Shown here: positions 44,226 to 53,480 of the stretch, in pieces
Position numbering within the stretch: position 1 is the first letter of the stretch
How the letters are laid out: the number at the start of each line of letters is the position of its first letter
Assembly: GCF_001668615.1 (NCBI RefSeq)
Contig: NZ_LZMC01000067.1
Coordinates: 1-56,117, forward strand
Direction: 5' to 3'
Source of the DNA: Mycobacterium sp. 1274761.0
GTDB lineage: Bacteria > Actinomycetota > Actinomycetes > Mycobacteriales > Mycobacteriaceae
DNA: 56,117 bases
The notes under the pieces: generated by a model
The model's database searches: none
Told to the model about the DNA's origin: nothing
What the model saw: the letters and a program-made list of their open reading frames with translations, nothing else
Translations under genes and position numbers: made by a program

Positions 44226-44654
44226 ATGGCGACGATTGATGTGGCGGTCGACACCGACCTTGCTCCCCAGCAGGCCTGGAAGTTGGCATCGGATCTGCAC
44301 CGCTTCAACGAGTGGTTGACGATCTTCGGTGGCTGGCGCAGCGAGGTGCCTTCGACGATCGCGGTCGGTACCTGTGTGTCGTCGTGCATCAAGGTGAAGG
44401 GCTTCCGCAACGTCATTCACTGGCGGGTCACCCGCTACGACGAACCCAAGCTCATAGAGATGAGCGGCGCAGGCCGCGGGGGTGTCCGTATCAACCTCAC
44501 CATCGAGGTGCAGGAAGCCGCGCCCGGCTCGCGGTTCGCGGTCCTCGCCGAACTGAAGGGCGGTCTGCTCAACACGAGAATCGGCCAGCTGGTCGCCAAG
44601 GTGTTGCAGTCGGAGGTCCGCAAGTCGGTGAACAACCTCGCCGCGCTGCGCTGA
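44226..44654 (+). CDS. SRPBCC-family protein
   Basis: A 142-residue START-like/polyketide-cyclase fold protein with a hydrophobic cavity: ATIDVAVDTDLAPQQAWKLASDLHRFNEW is the typical first strand and helices, and the last helix is LVAKVLQSEVRKSVNNLAALR. Such proteins bind lipids or aromatic ligands; the ligand is unknown. ATG 44226 is chosen for fold; an in-frame GTG lies 6 bases earlier. Divergent from the ABC operon and ending next to the stop of the convergent MFS gene. Confidence 0.8.
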   Translation: MATIDVAVDTDLAPQQAWKLASDLHRFNEWLTIFGGWRSEVPSTIAVGTCVSSCIKVKGFRNVIHWRVTRYDEPKLIEMSGAGRGGVRINLTIEVQEAAPGSRFAVLAELKGGLLNTRIGQLVAKVLQSEVRKSVNNLAALR

Positions 44655-46130
44655 CTAACCCCATTCGTGGTTCATGGCGCGCGATTCGTACCGCGCCTCC
44701 ACTGATTCGATACCGTCGGCCTTCACCCGCGACAGGGCGATGAGCGCCATAGCCAGCGCGCCGGTAACGGCGCCGCCCACGAAGATCGCCACAAAGCTGC
44801 TTTCCATTGGCACCTTGTTTCCGTCGGCGGTACGGCCCAACAGCACCGCGACCAAAGCCGCCGCAGCCGAGCTGCCGATCGTGCGCGCGATCGCGTTCAT
44901 GCTTGTCGCGACTCCCGTTTCGCCGGCGCTGACCTCGGCGACGACGAGTGCGGGCAGCGCGCCGTAGCCCAGGCTGATGTAGGCGTTGGCCAGGATGCTG
45001 GCGACGATGACCTGCCAGGGGGCGGAGTGTGCCACGGCGATGAACAGGAATCCGGCGATGCCCGCTGCCGCGGCGACGGTCAGTACCGGCCGCGCACCGA
45101 AGCGGTCGATGAACCGGCCGCTGATCAGCGCGACAAGAAATCCGGTGAGGGCGCCGGGCAACAGGTAGATGACGCTGGCCTCGAGCACCGTCGCACCGAA
45201 GCCGTATCCCGCTGCCGCGCTCGGGATTTGGACGAACTGCGTCAGGCCGAGGAACGCGAAGTACAGGCCCATGCCGACGAAAACCGTGGCCAGATTAGTG
45301 AGCAGGATGGGACGTCGTCCCAGCATCGTCGTCGACACCAGGGGCTGGCCGATTCGCCTCTCCCAAAACCACCAACCGACGGTGATCACGACGCCGGCCA
45401 CCGCGCACCCGATCGTCAGTAGTGACGTCCAGCCCCAGGTGTGGCCCTGCGTGATTGCCAGCAGCACCGCCGACAGGCCGGCCGCCAGCCCGACGGCGCC
45501 CAGCCAGTCGATCGTGCCGGTCGTGCTCCGTGGCCGAGCCGGCACCACAAACGCAACGATCGCGATGACGACGACGGTGAAGCCGGTGGTCAGCCAAAAC
45601 ACGCGGTGGTAGTTGGCTCCGTGGTTCATCAGCAGCCCGACGACCACAAGCCCGGTGCCGCCGCCGAAGCCGAGCGTTCCGGAGAGCACCGACATCGCCG
45701 ACACCATGTGGTCTTCGGACAGCTCCTCGCGCAGGATCGCAACACCTACGGGATAGAGCGCGAACGAGGCCGCCTGCAACACGCGCCCGACGATCAGCAA
45801 CGCCAGCGACGTGGTGGTGGCGGCCAGCACCGAACCCACCAGCACGATGGCCAGCACAGTCAGCAGCACCCGCTTCTTGGGGTGCAGGTCGGCGAGCCGG
45901 CCGATCAACGGCGTCGCGGCCGCGGCGGCGAGAAGGTTGGCGGTCACCGCCCAGCTGACTCCGACGGTGGAACTGTCGAGCTGGTCGGCGATGACGCCGA
46001 GCACGGGCACGACCGCGGTCTGCAGCACCGCGACGGTCAGCACCACGATGCTGAGGGCGACGACCAGCGCGCGGGGCCGACGAAGCGGCCGACCCGGGAA
46101 GGTGGAGTGCGTCGGTTCGGCCCTGACCAC
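44655..46130 (-). CDS. MFS drug/proton antiporter (14-helix type)
   Basis: A 491-residue transporter of the DHA2-like group with about fourteen helices. The motif PLIGRLADLHPKKRVLL after helix 2 is the MFS loop motif, and GRVLQAASFALYPVGVAILREEL is the antiporter-type helix 4/5 region. It probably expels a drug or metabolite with protons. GTG 46130 is preferred, having GGAG 6 bases upstream; TTG 46142 is in frame. It follows the broken P1 peptidase gene on the same strand by 38 bases and is convergent with the SRPBCC gene. Confidence 0.88.
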   Translation of the reverse strand: MVRAEPTHSTFPGRPLRRPRALVVALSIVVLTVAVLQTAVVPVLGVIADQLDSSTVGVSWAVTANLLAAAAATPLIGRLADLHPKKRVLLTVLAIVLVGSVLAATTTSLALLIVGRVLQAASFALYPVGVAILREELSEDHMVSAMSVLSGTLGFGGGTGLVVVGLLMNHGANYHRVFWLTTGFTVVVIAIVAFVVPARPRSTTGTIDWLGAVGLAAGLSAVLLAITQGHTWGWTSLLTIGCAVAGVVITVGWWFWERRIGQPLVSTTMLGRRPILLTNLATVFVGMGLYFAFLGLTQFVQIPSAAAGYGFGATVLEASVIYLLPGALTGFLVALISGRFIDRFGARPVLTVAAAAGIAGFLFIAVAHSAPWQVIVASILANAYISLGYGALPALVVAEVSAGETGVATSMNAIARTIGSSAAAALVAVLLGRTADGNKVPMESSFVAIFVGGAVTGALAMALIALSRVKADGIESVEARYESRAMNHEWG

Positions 46131-46168
46131 TCCACGCTCCAATCGTTAGCTCATCTTCGGTTCTACGA

Positions 46169-47322
46169 TTATGTCCCTTCACCGAGGAGCGTCGACAACC
46201 GAGCGAGCGGCAGGGCCGGCGAGCGGTGACCGTCGCGGCCCACCATCTCCTCGTTGACCACGAGCGCGTTGAGCACGGCCTCCTCGACCGACTGCACGAC
46301 AGCGGTGTAGAGGTCGTCCATCCGGCCCCAGGGAAGAAAGGAGATCGTGCCGAATTCGTCGGCACCGACCGGGCCGACGGGGAATGCGCTCGCAAGGCCG
46401 GGCACCTCGGCCGTCGAGAACGCCAGGAAGATGTCGCCGGAGAAATGACTTCCCGAGGTCCCCGTCCGCGCCAACCCGAGGGGCACGCGCCGGGCGAGCG
46501 CCTTGCACTGCCCGGGCAGCAGAGGCGCGTCGGTGGCCACTATGGCGATCACGGATCCAGCGCCCGCTGGTGGCCTGAGCCCGAGTTCGACTTCGAACCA
46601 GTCTCCGCTCATCGGATTGTCGTCAAGCAGCTGCGGGCCGATATGCCTTCCGGCAACGGTCAATTCGGCCCGCGACCCGAAGTTGGCTTGGACGAAGGCG
46701 CCTACGGCGAAGGCCGTGTCGCCGTAGGTGACCAACCGGGATGCCGTCCCGCTGCCGCCCTTGTACTCATAGCAGTTCATCCCCGTGCCGCCGCCGACCG
46801 AGCCTTCGGCGACCGGCCCCGCGGTCGCGGCGTCGAGCGCCGCTTGACGTGCTCGGGACCGACGTGACCACCGTTGATGTCGTTGAGGTAGCCATCCCAC
46901 GTCTCCGCGCACACGGGCAACAGCCATTGGCGTGCGAGCAACGGATTGACACGGTTGACCCACCGGATGACGCCGGTGTGGCAGGCGCCCACCGCATGCG
47001 TGTTTGACAGCAACACAGGAAGATTGAACGACCCCGCCTCATCGATCCAAGTGGTGCCGGTCATCTCACCGTTGCCGTTGAGCGAGGACCAGCCGGCCGC
47101 ACACGGTTCGCCGACACCGGCCCGGCCGCGCGGCAGGATCGCAGTGACGCCGGTGCGGACGGGACCTTTGCCGACGACGAGCGGGCCGTCGCCGTCGATC
47201 AGCGTGGTCACGCCGACTTCGACGCCCGCGACGTCGGTGATCGCGTTGAGCGGCCCGGGCTCGCCGGGAAAGGCAATGCCCAATGCCCGTGCCCGCGGCC
47301 GGCCGTCGGCGGTGTGGCTCAT
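46169..47322 (-). pseudogene. P1-family (DmpA/NylC-type) peptidase gene with a frameshift
   Basis: Two halves of one protein lie in different frames. The N-terminal half starts at ATG 47322 (GTG 47328 is possible) and includes ALGIAFPGEPGPLNAITDVAGVEVG and LNDINGGHVGPEHVK. The C-terminal half runs to 46169 and includes ALDAATAGPVAEGSVGGGTGMNCYE and the self-cleaving Ser region TSGSHFSGDIFLAFST. They join at about 46838-46846, where one missing base (a G in CAAG-GCGGC) would restore HVKAALDAA. These enzymes are N-terminal-nucleophile aminopeptidases or amidases that cut themselves before that Ser. Either the gene is dead, or the assembly has a one-base error. Confidence 0.85.
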
Positions 47323-47403
47323 GGTCACGCCTGCAAAATCTAGCCGCGCGGCGCCGCGCGGGCACCTCATCGCACCGATCATCGGTCGTGGTCGAATAGT
47401 CCC

Positions 47404-48798
47404 ATGACAAACGGGGCGACTTCGTCCAGCGCGCTGACGGCACCGACGTTCAGTGGGCGAACGCCTGCGGGCACGGGTGATCTGCGGGTCGAGACGCACG
47501 GGATCGCTCCCATTCGCGGCGACCAGCGCTACGGCAACCCGCGGCGGCTGTTCAGTGTGTGGTTCGCCCCGCAGGTCAACATGACCGGTGTCTTCACCGG
47601 GGCGCTGGCGATCGCTCTCGGCCTCGGGTTCTGGCTCGGGATGCTAGCTATGGTGATCGGCACGCTGCTCGGCTCGTTGGTGGTCGGTTACCTGTCCACA
47701 TGGGGACCACGCACCGGCGCCGCGCAGTTGCCGAACTCGCGAATGGCCTTCGGCGGCGGCGTGGTGCTTCCCGGTGCACTGCAATGGCTTTCGTCGATCG
47801 CATGGGACGCCCTGGTGGGATTGTTCGGCGGGGAAGCGCTCGCTGCGTTGCTCGGCATCCCGTTCTGGAGTGCGGTGCTGCTGGTGCTGGCAGTGCAGGG
47901 CGCGGTGGGCTTCTTTGGTTACGAGATGATCCACCGCATCCAGGCAGTGCTGACCGTGGTGCTGTTGGTCACGTTCGTCGTGTTCGCGGTCAAGCTGGCC
48001 GCGGGGCACCAGATCGTCACGCCGGTTACCGTTCAGGGAGCCGACCTGGTGGGGGCTTTTGTCCTTGAGGTGACGATTGCACTGAGCCTGTCGATCTCAT
48101 GGGCCAGCTACGCTGCCGATTTCAGCCGTTATCTGCCGGCCAACTCGTCACGCGTGGGCGTCTTCGGCTACACGTTCGCCGGAATCGTGGTTGCGTACAT
48201 CTTCGTTCAGGGCATCGGGATCGCGGCGGGTGATCTGGTGTCGGAGCACACCGCTGAAGGTGTCCGTTCGGTGATGGGTGGCGGCATTCTCGGGGCGCTC
48301 GCGCTCCTCGTCATCGCGCTGGCATCGATCGGTTCCGGCGTGATGAACGACTACAGCGGCTCGTTGGCGCTGCAGACCATCGGGGTGCGGGTGCGGCGGC
48401 CGATCTCGGCGGTGGTGGTCACGGTCAGTGCGTTCGCACTCATCCTGTGGCTGCACGGCGGCGACACGGCGTCCCGGTTCGAGAACCTGCTGCTGGTGGT
48501 GAGCTACTGGATCCCGGCGTTCGTCGCTGTGGTCGTCATCGATTGGGCGCTCCGATCGCGGGGCCGCGCCACGATCAACCCCGCCGAAGAACACACCGAC
48601 CGCGCAGACGCCGTCGCGGCGGTGGTGGTGTTCGTGATCGCCTACGCGGCCGCCATGCCGTTCATGAACACCACGATGTTCACCGGCCCGGTCGCCGCGG
48701 CATGGCACGGCGCCGACGTCGCCTACTTCGTCAATTTCCTTGTGGCAGCGTTTCTTTATGGCGGTTACCGGGTTTCGCGGTCACGGCTGGCGGGGTAG
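47404..48798 (+). CDS. NCS1-family nucleobase/cytosine permease
   Basis: A 464-residue transporter with about twelve helices. VETHGIAPIRGDQRYGNPRRLFSVWFAPQVNMTG is the typical NCS1 entry with the first broken helix, and SISWASYAADFSRYLP and GSGVMNDYSGSLALQT are substrate-site stretches. It carries a purine, pyrimidine or hydantoin-like compound with Na+ or H+. ATG 47404, no ribosome site seen. Divergent from the P1 peptidase gene with an 81-base gap. Confidence 0.9.
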   Translation: MTNGATSSSALTAPTFSGRTPAGTGDLRVETHGIAPIRGDQRYGNPRRLFSVWFAPQVNMTGVFTGALAIALGLGFWLGMLAMVIGTLLGSLVVGYLSTWGPRTGAAQLPNSRMAFGGGVVLPGALQWLSSIAWDALVGLFGGEALAALLGIPFWSAVLLVLAVQGAVGFFGYEMIHRIQAVLTVVLLVTFVVFAVKLAAGHQIVTPVTVQGADLVGAFVLEVTIALSLSISWASYAADFSRYLPANSSRVGVFGYTFAGIVVAYIFVQGIGIAAGDLVSEHTAEGVRSVMGGGILGALALLVIALASIGSGVMNDYSGSLALQTIGVRVRRPISAVVVTVSAFALILWLHGGDTASRFENLLLVVSYWIPAFVAVVVIDWALRSRGRATINPAEEHTDRADAVAAVVVFVIAYAAAMPFMNTTMFTGPVAAAWHGADVAYFVNFLVAAFLYGGYRVSRSRLAG

Positions 48799-48807
48799 TC
48801 GACGTCG

Positions 48808-49287
48808 ATGCGTCCCGGAACACTTGCCAAGAATGCAGCGGCCGTCTTCGTCACCGGGGCGGTGGGCGGTCTTGCCAGCCGACCTGCCTCGTCGGTGTGG
48901 TACGCCAAGCTGCGCAAGCCGTCGTTTCAGCCTCCACGCCAGGCGTTCCCGATCGTCTGGCCGATCCTTTATGCGGACATCGCTGTGGTCTCGGCATCGA
49001 CGCTCGACCGGCTCGAGGATGAACGCCGTCCTGAAGCGGCCAATGGTTATCGCACCGCGCTGGCGGCGAACCTGGTGCTCAATGCCGGGTGGTCCTGGTT
49101 GTTTTTCAATCTCCGCATGCTCGGCACCTCGGCCGTCGCGGCCGCGGCGCTGACCGTGAGCAGCGCCGACCTGACCCGACGAGCCGTCGACGTCAGCGCC
49201 GGGCGGGGCGCCCCGCTGATCCTCTATCCGTTGTGGTGCGCGTTCGCGACGGCACTGTCCACGCGGATCTGGATGCTGAACCGCTGA
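48808..49287 (+). CDS. TspO/MBR-family membrane protein
   Basis: A 159-residue five-helix membrane protein. Family marks are VGGLASRPASSVWYAKLRKPSFQPPRQAFPIVWPILY in the first half and NLVLNAGWSWLFFNL in the middle. TspO proteins bind porphyrins such as protoporphyrin IX and help handle tetrapyrroles under light or oxygen stress. ATG 48808 is 9 bases after the NCS1 permease stop, so the two may share a transcript. Confidence 0.92.
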   Translation: MRPGTLAKNAAAVFVTGAVGGLASRPASSVWYAKLRKPSFQPPRQAFPIVWPILYADIAVVSASTLDRLEDERRPEAANGYRTALAANLVLNAGWSWLFFNLRMLGTSAVAAAALTVSSADLTRRAVDVSAGRGAPLILYPLWCAFATALSTRIWMLNR

Positions 49288-49328
49288 CCCAAGGATCTGT
49301 GTCTGGGTGAGCGCTCGCGCCGCCGGAT

Positions 49329-49348
49329 TATGTATGCCATCATATATA
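49329..49348. promoter_or_regulatory. AT-rich palindrome at the TetR gene start
   Basis: Bases 49329-49348 form a 20-bp palindrome with seven of ten pairs matched; the core is TATG-CCAT-CATA. In this GC-rich window such an AT island just before a TetR-family gene looks like an autoregulatory operator. It overlaps an in-frame ATG at 49330, so translation probably starts at GTG 49351 or 49354. Confidence 0.5.
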
Positions 49349-49350
49349 GC

Positions 49351-49941
49351 GTGGTCAGCAATCCGCGCGACCGGATGGTCGTCTCCGCCGCCCTCCTGAT
49401 CCGCGAACGCGGTGCTCAGGCCACCGCGATATCAGATGTGCTGAAGCACAGCGGCGCACCACGCGGGTCGGCCTATCACTACTTTCCCGGCGGCCGCACG
49501 CAGCTGCTCGAAGAGGCCACCGACTACGCGGCGGCGTATATCGCCGACAAGATCTCTGCCGCGCAGAGCGCTGGCGAGCTGTTGGACGACCTGATCGGGA
49601 TGTACCGCACGCAGCTGGTCCGCACTGACTACCGGGCGGGGTGTCCGGTCGTCGCGGTGACGGTCGAGGCCGGCGATCCCGAGAACCCCGCACCCACTAC
49701 GCGGCTCATCGAGCGCGCCGCGGCCGCGTTTGCACAATGGACCGATCTGATCGGCCAGCGCTTGATCGTCTCGGGTGTGAGCGCCGAGCGCGCCGAGGAA
49801 CTCGCCATGTTGGTGACCACGTCGCTTGAAGGCGCGATCATCGTCGCCCGCGCGTCCCGCGATGTGAAGCCGCTCGACCTCATTCACAGTCAACTCCGCA
49901 CCCTGCTGGAAGCCGCCGAAAGGAAGCCTGATGACCGATGA
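49351..49941 (+). CDS. TetR-family regulator (Rv0196-like)
   Basis: A regulator of 196 residues: helix-turn-helix at residues ~8-45 (RMVVSAALLIRERGAQATAISDVLKHSGAPRGSAYHYFPGG, the LmrA/YxaF form) and a C-terminal ligand-binding domain with a conserved CPV-type loop (YRAGCPVVAVTVEA). GTG 49351 is chosen because the upstream ATG 49330 lies in the operator-like palindrome. Its end overlaps the molybdopterin oxidoreductase start by 11 bases, as in the Rv0196-Rv0197 pair of M. tuberculosis (from memory), so it likely controls that gene. Confidence 0.87.
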   Translation: MVSNPRDRMVVSAALLIRERGAQATAISDVLKHSGAPRGSAYHYFPGGRTQLLEEATDYAAAYIADKISAAQSAGELLDDLIGMYRTQLVRTDYRAGCPVVAVTVEAGDPENPAPTTRLIERAAAAFAQWTDLIGQRLIVSGVSAERAEELAMLVTTSLEGAIIVARASRDVKPLDLIHSQLRTLLEAAERKPDDR

Positions 49942-52174
49942 GTGGCAGTCGACGGCCTGCATTCTGTGCGAGTGCAACTGCGGCATCGTCGTGCAGCTCG
50001 AGGGCCGCACGTTGGCCAAGATCCGTGGTGACAAGGAGCATCCGGCGTCGAAGGGCTACACCTGCAACAAGGCGCTGAGGCTCGACCACTACCAGAACAA
50101 CCGCAGCAGGTTGACGTCTCCGATGCGGCGACGCCCCGACGGAACATACGAGGAGATCGACTGGGAGACTGCGATTTCCGAGATCGCCGAGGGGTTTGCC
50201 CGCATCCGCGACACCTACGGCGGCGACAAGGTGTTCTACTACGGCGGCGGCGGGCAGGGCAACCACCTGGGCGGCGCGTATTCCGGCGCGTTCCTGAAGG
50301 CGATCGGGGCGCGGTACCGGTCGAATGCGTTGGCGCAGGAGAAAACCGGCGAGGCATGGGTCGATGCCCATCTGTACGGCGGTCACACGCGCGGCGAGTT
50401 CGAGCATGCCGAGGTCTCAGTCTTCATCGGCAAGAACCCGTGGATGTCGCAGAGCTTCCCGCGGGCCCGCACCGTCCTCAACGAGATCGCCAAAGACCCA
50501 GCCCGCACGATGATCGTCGTCGACCCCGTGATCACCGACACCGCCAAGATGGCCGACATCCATCTGCGGGTGCGGCCGGGCACCGACGCATGGTGCCTTG
50601 CAGCGATGGCCGCGGTGCTCGTGCAGGAAAACCTCTGCGACGAGCGGTTTCTCGCCGTGCACGTCAACCGCGCCGACGCCGTTCGTGACGTGTTGCGCCA
50701 GGTGCCCGTGGCCGAATACGCCGACCGGTGCGGCGTCGACGAGGAGTTGATTCGCGCCGCGGTGCGTCGCGTCGCCGCAGCGCAGAGCGTCGCCGTGTTC
50801 GAGGATCTCGGGATCCAGCAGGCGCCCAACAGCACGCTGTGCTCGTATCTGAACAAGATGCTGTGGATCCTCACCGGCAACTTCGCCAAACGCGGTAGCC
50901 AGCACCTGCATTCGAGCTTTGCGCCGCTGTTCACGTTCGGCGGTGTCGGGCGGACGCCGGTCACCGGAGCGCCCGTCATCTCCGGGCTGGTGCCGTCCAA
51001 CGTCGTGCCGCAGGAGATCCTGACCGACCACCCGGACCGGTTCCGGGCGATGATCGTCGAGAGCAGCAACCCGGCACATTCGGTCGCCGATTCCACGGCG
51101 TGCAAGAAGGCGTTCGAGTCGCTGGAGCTGATGGTCGTCATCGACGTCGCGATGACCGAGACGGCGCGGCTGGCGCATTACGTGCTGCCCGCTGCTAGCC
51201 AGTTTGAAAAAGTTGAGGCGACGTTCTTCAATCTGGAGTTCCCGCACAACACCTTTCACCTTCGCCACCCGCTGCTGGAACCGCTGCCCGGCACGTTGCC
51301 CGAACCGGAAATATGGGCTCGGCTGATACGGGCGCTCGGGGTCGTTGACGACACCGATCTCGAGCCGCTGCGCGCGGCGGCCGCCGAGGGCCTGAACGCC
51401 TACGCGCAGGCGTTCCTGGGGGCGGTCAGCGCCAACCCGGCGATGTCGCGGGTGCTGCCCTTCGTTCTCTACGAAACTCTAGGTCCGACGCTGCCCGAAC
51501 ACCTCAAGGGTGCGGCGGCGTTGTGGGGGCTGGCGCAGAAGACGGCGATGACGTATCCCGAGGCGGTGCGACGCGCTGGCCATGCCGACGGCAACGCGCT
51601 CTTCGAAGCGATCCTGCGGAGCCGTTCCGGCGTGACGTTCACCGCACACGAATACGAGGACGACTTCGCACTGGTCGCCCACGCTGACCATAAGATCGCC
51701 CTCGAGATACCCGAAATGCTCGAGGAGATACAGGGATTGCGCGCTGCGCCGTCGGCGCTGACGACCGCCGAGTTTCCGATCGTGCTGTCGGCGGGTGAGC
51801 GCCGGGCGTATACGGCCAACGATATCTTCCGCGACCCGAGCTGGCGCAAACGCGACGCCGAGGGTGCGTTGCGTGTCAGCGTGGAGGACGCGCAGACGCT
51901 GGGCCTGGTCGCAGGCGGGCGGGCGCGCATCACCACTGCGGCGGGCAGCGCCGAGGCCACCGTCGAGATCAGCGAAGCGATGCTGCCCGGCCACGCGTCG
52001 TTGCCCAACGGCCTCGGGCTGGACTACGTCGACGACGCGGGCCGTACGCAAGTGCCGGGCGTCGCCCCCAACGCGCTGACATCGACGGAGTGGCGCGATG
52101 CCTACGCGGGCACACCGTGGCACAAGCATGTGCCCGCCCGTATCGAGGCCGTAAAGTCCGCTGTCACAGTGTGA
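49931..52174 (+). CDS. Molybdopterin-dependent oxidoreductase (Rv0197-like)
   Basis: A 747-residue DMSO-reductase/formate dehydrogenase-superfamily protein. The N-terminal 4Fe-4S site is Cys10-x2-Cys13-x3-Cys17-x27-Cys45 (ACILCECNCG, GYTCNK), with an extra Cys15. Next come molybdopterin-binding stretches (YYGGGGQGNHLGGAYSGAF, VIVVDPVITDTAKMADIHLRVRPGTD, MIVESSNPAHSVAD) and a C-terminal MoCo-binding domain from about residue 615. The place of the Mo ligand reads ALAQEKTGEAW (residues 133-143), with no Cys, Sec or Ser at the usual spot. No Tat signal is seen, so it is cytoplasmic. ATG 49931 has AGGAAG upstream. Substrate unknown. Confidence 0.9.
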   Translation: MTDEWQSTACILCECNCGIVVQLEGRTLAKIRGDKEHPASKGYTCNKALRLDHYQNNRSRLTSPMRRRPDGTYEEIDWETAISEIAEGFARIRDTYGGDKVFYYGGGGQGNHLGGAYSGAFLKAIGARYRSNALAQEKTGEAWVDAHLYGGHTRGEFEHAEVSVFIGKNPWMSQSFPRARTVLNEIAKDPARTMIVVDPVITDTAKMADIHLRVRPGTDAWCLAAMAAVLVQENLCDERFLAVHVNRADAVRDVLRQVPVAEYADRCGVDEELIRAAVRRVAAAQSVAVFEDLGIQQAPNSTLCSYLNKMLWILTGNFAKRGSQHLHSSFAPLFTFGGVGRTPVTGAPVISGLVPSNVVPQEILTDHPDRFRAMIVESSNPAHSVADSTACKKAFESLELMVVIDVAMTETARLAHYVLPAASQFEKVEATFFNLEFPHNTFHLRHPLLEPLPGTLPEPEIWARLIRALGVVDDTDLEPLRAAAAEGLNAYAQAFLGAVSANPAMSRVLPFVLYETLGPTLPEHLKGAAALWGLAQKTAMTYPEAVRRAGHADGNALFEAILRSRSGVTFTAHEYEDDFALVAHADHKIALEIPEMLEEIQGLRAAPSALTTAEFPIVLSAGERRAYTANDIFRDPSWRKRDAEGALRVSVEDAQTLGLVAGGRARITTAAGSAEATVEISEAMLPGHASLPNGLGLDYVDDAGRTQVPGVAPNALTSTEWRDAYAGTPWHKHVPARIEAVKSAVTV

Positions 52175-53431
52175 TCAGCTGAGACCCGGCCGTTTCTGCG
52201 GTGTGCCCTGCACACCCTCGGTGTAGGCCGTCTCCGCGTGCTGGGAGAGATCGATGCCGGAGATCTCGTCCTCCCGCTGGATGCGGAAGCCGAACGTGAC
52301 GTCAATGATCTTGCCGATGATGAACGACACGACAAAGGCGTAGATAGCCACGACCGGAATGGCCAACGACTGCTTACCGAGTTGGGCCAGTCCGCCGCCG
52401 TAGAACAGACCTTCGACGCCACCCGAGACGACCCTGGCGGCCAGCAGTCCGATCAGGAACGTGCCGACCACGCCGCCGACGAAGTGCACGCCGACCACGT
52501 CGAGCGAATCGTCATAGCCGGCCTTGAACTTCCAGCCGACAGCGTACGAACACACCACGCCCGCCGCCGCGCCGACGATTGCTGCACCCAGCGGCGCGAC
52601 GAACCCACACGACGGCGTGATGGCCACCAGGCCGGCCACGACGCCGGACGCCGCGCCGAACGTCGTCGGCCTGCCATCGCGGACGCGTTCGACGAAGATC
52701 CAGCCGAGCATGCCAAGGCATCCCGCGATCAGGGTATTGAGAAATACCACCGATGCCTTGCCGTCCGCGGTGAACCCTGAGCCGGCGTTGAACCCGAACC
52801 AGCCGAACCAGAGGAGCCCGACACCGAGCAGGACGAACGGCAAGTTGTGCGGGCGCATCGCCTCGGTTCGGAAACCGATGCGCGGACCAAGGACAAGAGC
52901 CAACGCCAGTGCGGACGACCCGGACACGATCTCGACGACGAGCCCGCCCGCGTAGTCGGCGGTGCCCAGCGACAGCAGCCAGCCGTCGGGGCCCCACACC
53001 CAGTGCGCGACGGGTGCATAGATGGCCAGGGTCCAGACCGCGACATAAATCATCCACGCCGAGAACCGGGCGCGGTCGGCGATTGCGCCGCAGATGAGCG
53101 CAGCCGTGACGATCGCGAAGCCGAGCTCGAAGGTCACGTACAGCAATTCCGGAATGCCCGACCGCACGGTGGTCGGCTCGAGGCCCATCAGGCCGAAGTT
53201 GCTGAGGTTGCCGATGAGGCCGCCGCCGGCGTCCCGGCTGAACGCCAGCGAGTACCCCGCGAGCACCCACACGATCGTGACGACCGGGATGGAGATGAAG
53301 CACATCATGATGATGTTGAGCACGCCCGTCGACCGCACCATGCCGCCGTAGAAGATGGCCAGGCCGGGTGTCATCAACAGGACGAGCGCAGTGCAGGCAA
53401 GCAGCCAGGCGGTCGCGGCAGGGTCGATCAC
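52175..53431 (-). CDS. amt: Ammonium transporter
   Basis: A 418-residue Amt-family channel with eleven helices. TPGLAIFYGGMVRSTGVLNIIMM is the first-helix signature; FELGFAIVTAALICGAIADR, DYAGGLVVEIVSGSSALALALVLG and GWFGFNAGSGFTADGK are also typical. The pore His in DVVGVHFVGGVVGTFL is present, with the second pore His replaced or further down. It moves NH3/NH4+ into the cell. Start GTG 53431 with AAGGAG upstream. No glnK or glnD follows it, unlike the usual amt-glnB-glnD operon. Its stop abuts the stop of the molybdopterin enzyme gene. Confidence 0.95.
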   Translation of the reverse strand: MIDPAATAWLLACTALVLLMTPGLAIFYGGMVRSTGVLNIIMMCFISIPVVTIVWVLAGYSLAFSRDAGGGLIGNLSNFGLMGLEPTTVRSGIPELLYVTFELGFAIVTAALICGAIADRARFSAWMIYVAVWTLAIYAPVAHWVWGPDGWLLSLGTADYAGGLVVEIVSGSSALALALVLGPRIGFRTEAMRPHNLPFVLLGVGLLWFGWFGFNAGSGFTADGKASVVFLNTLIAGCLGMLGWIFVERVRDGRPTTFGAASGVVAGLVAITPSCGFVAPLGAAIVGAAAGVVCSYAVGWKFKAGYDDSLDVVGVHFVGGVVGTFLIGLLAARVVSGGVEGLFYGGGLAQLGKQSLAIPVVAIYAFVVSFIIGKIIDVTFGFRIQREDEISGIDLSQHAETAYTEGVQGTPQKRPGLS

Positions 53432-53480
53432 TATGGGTGACTCCTTTGTCGGGGCAAACGCTCGGGCGAATTATGACGTG

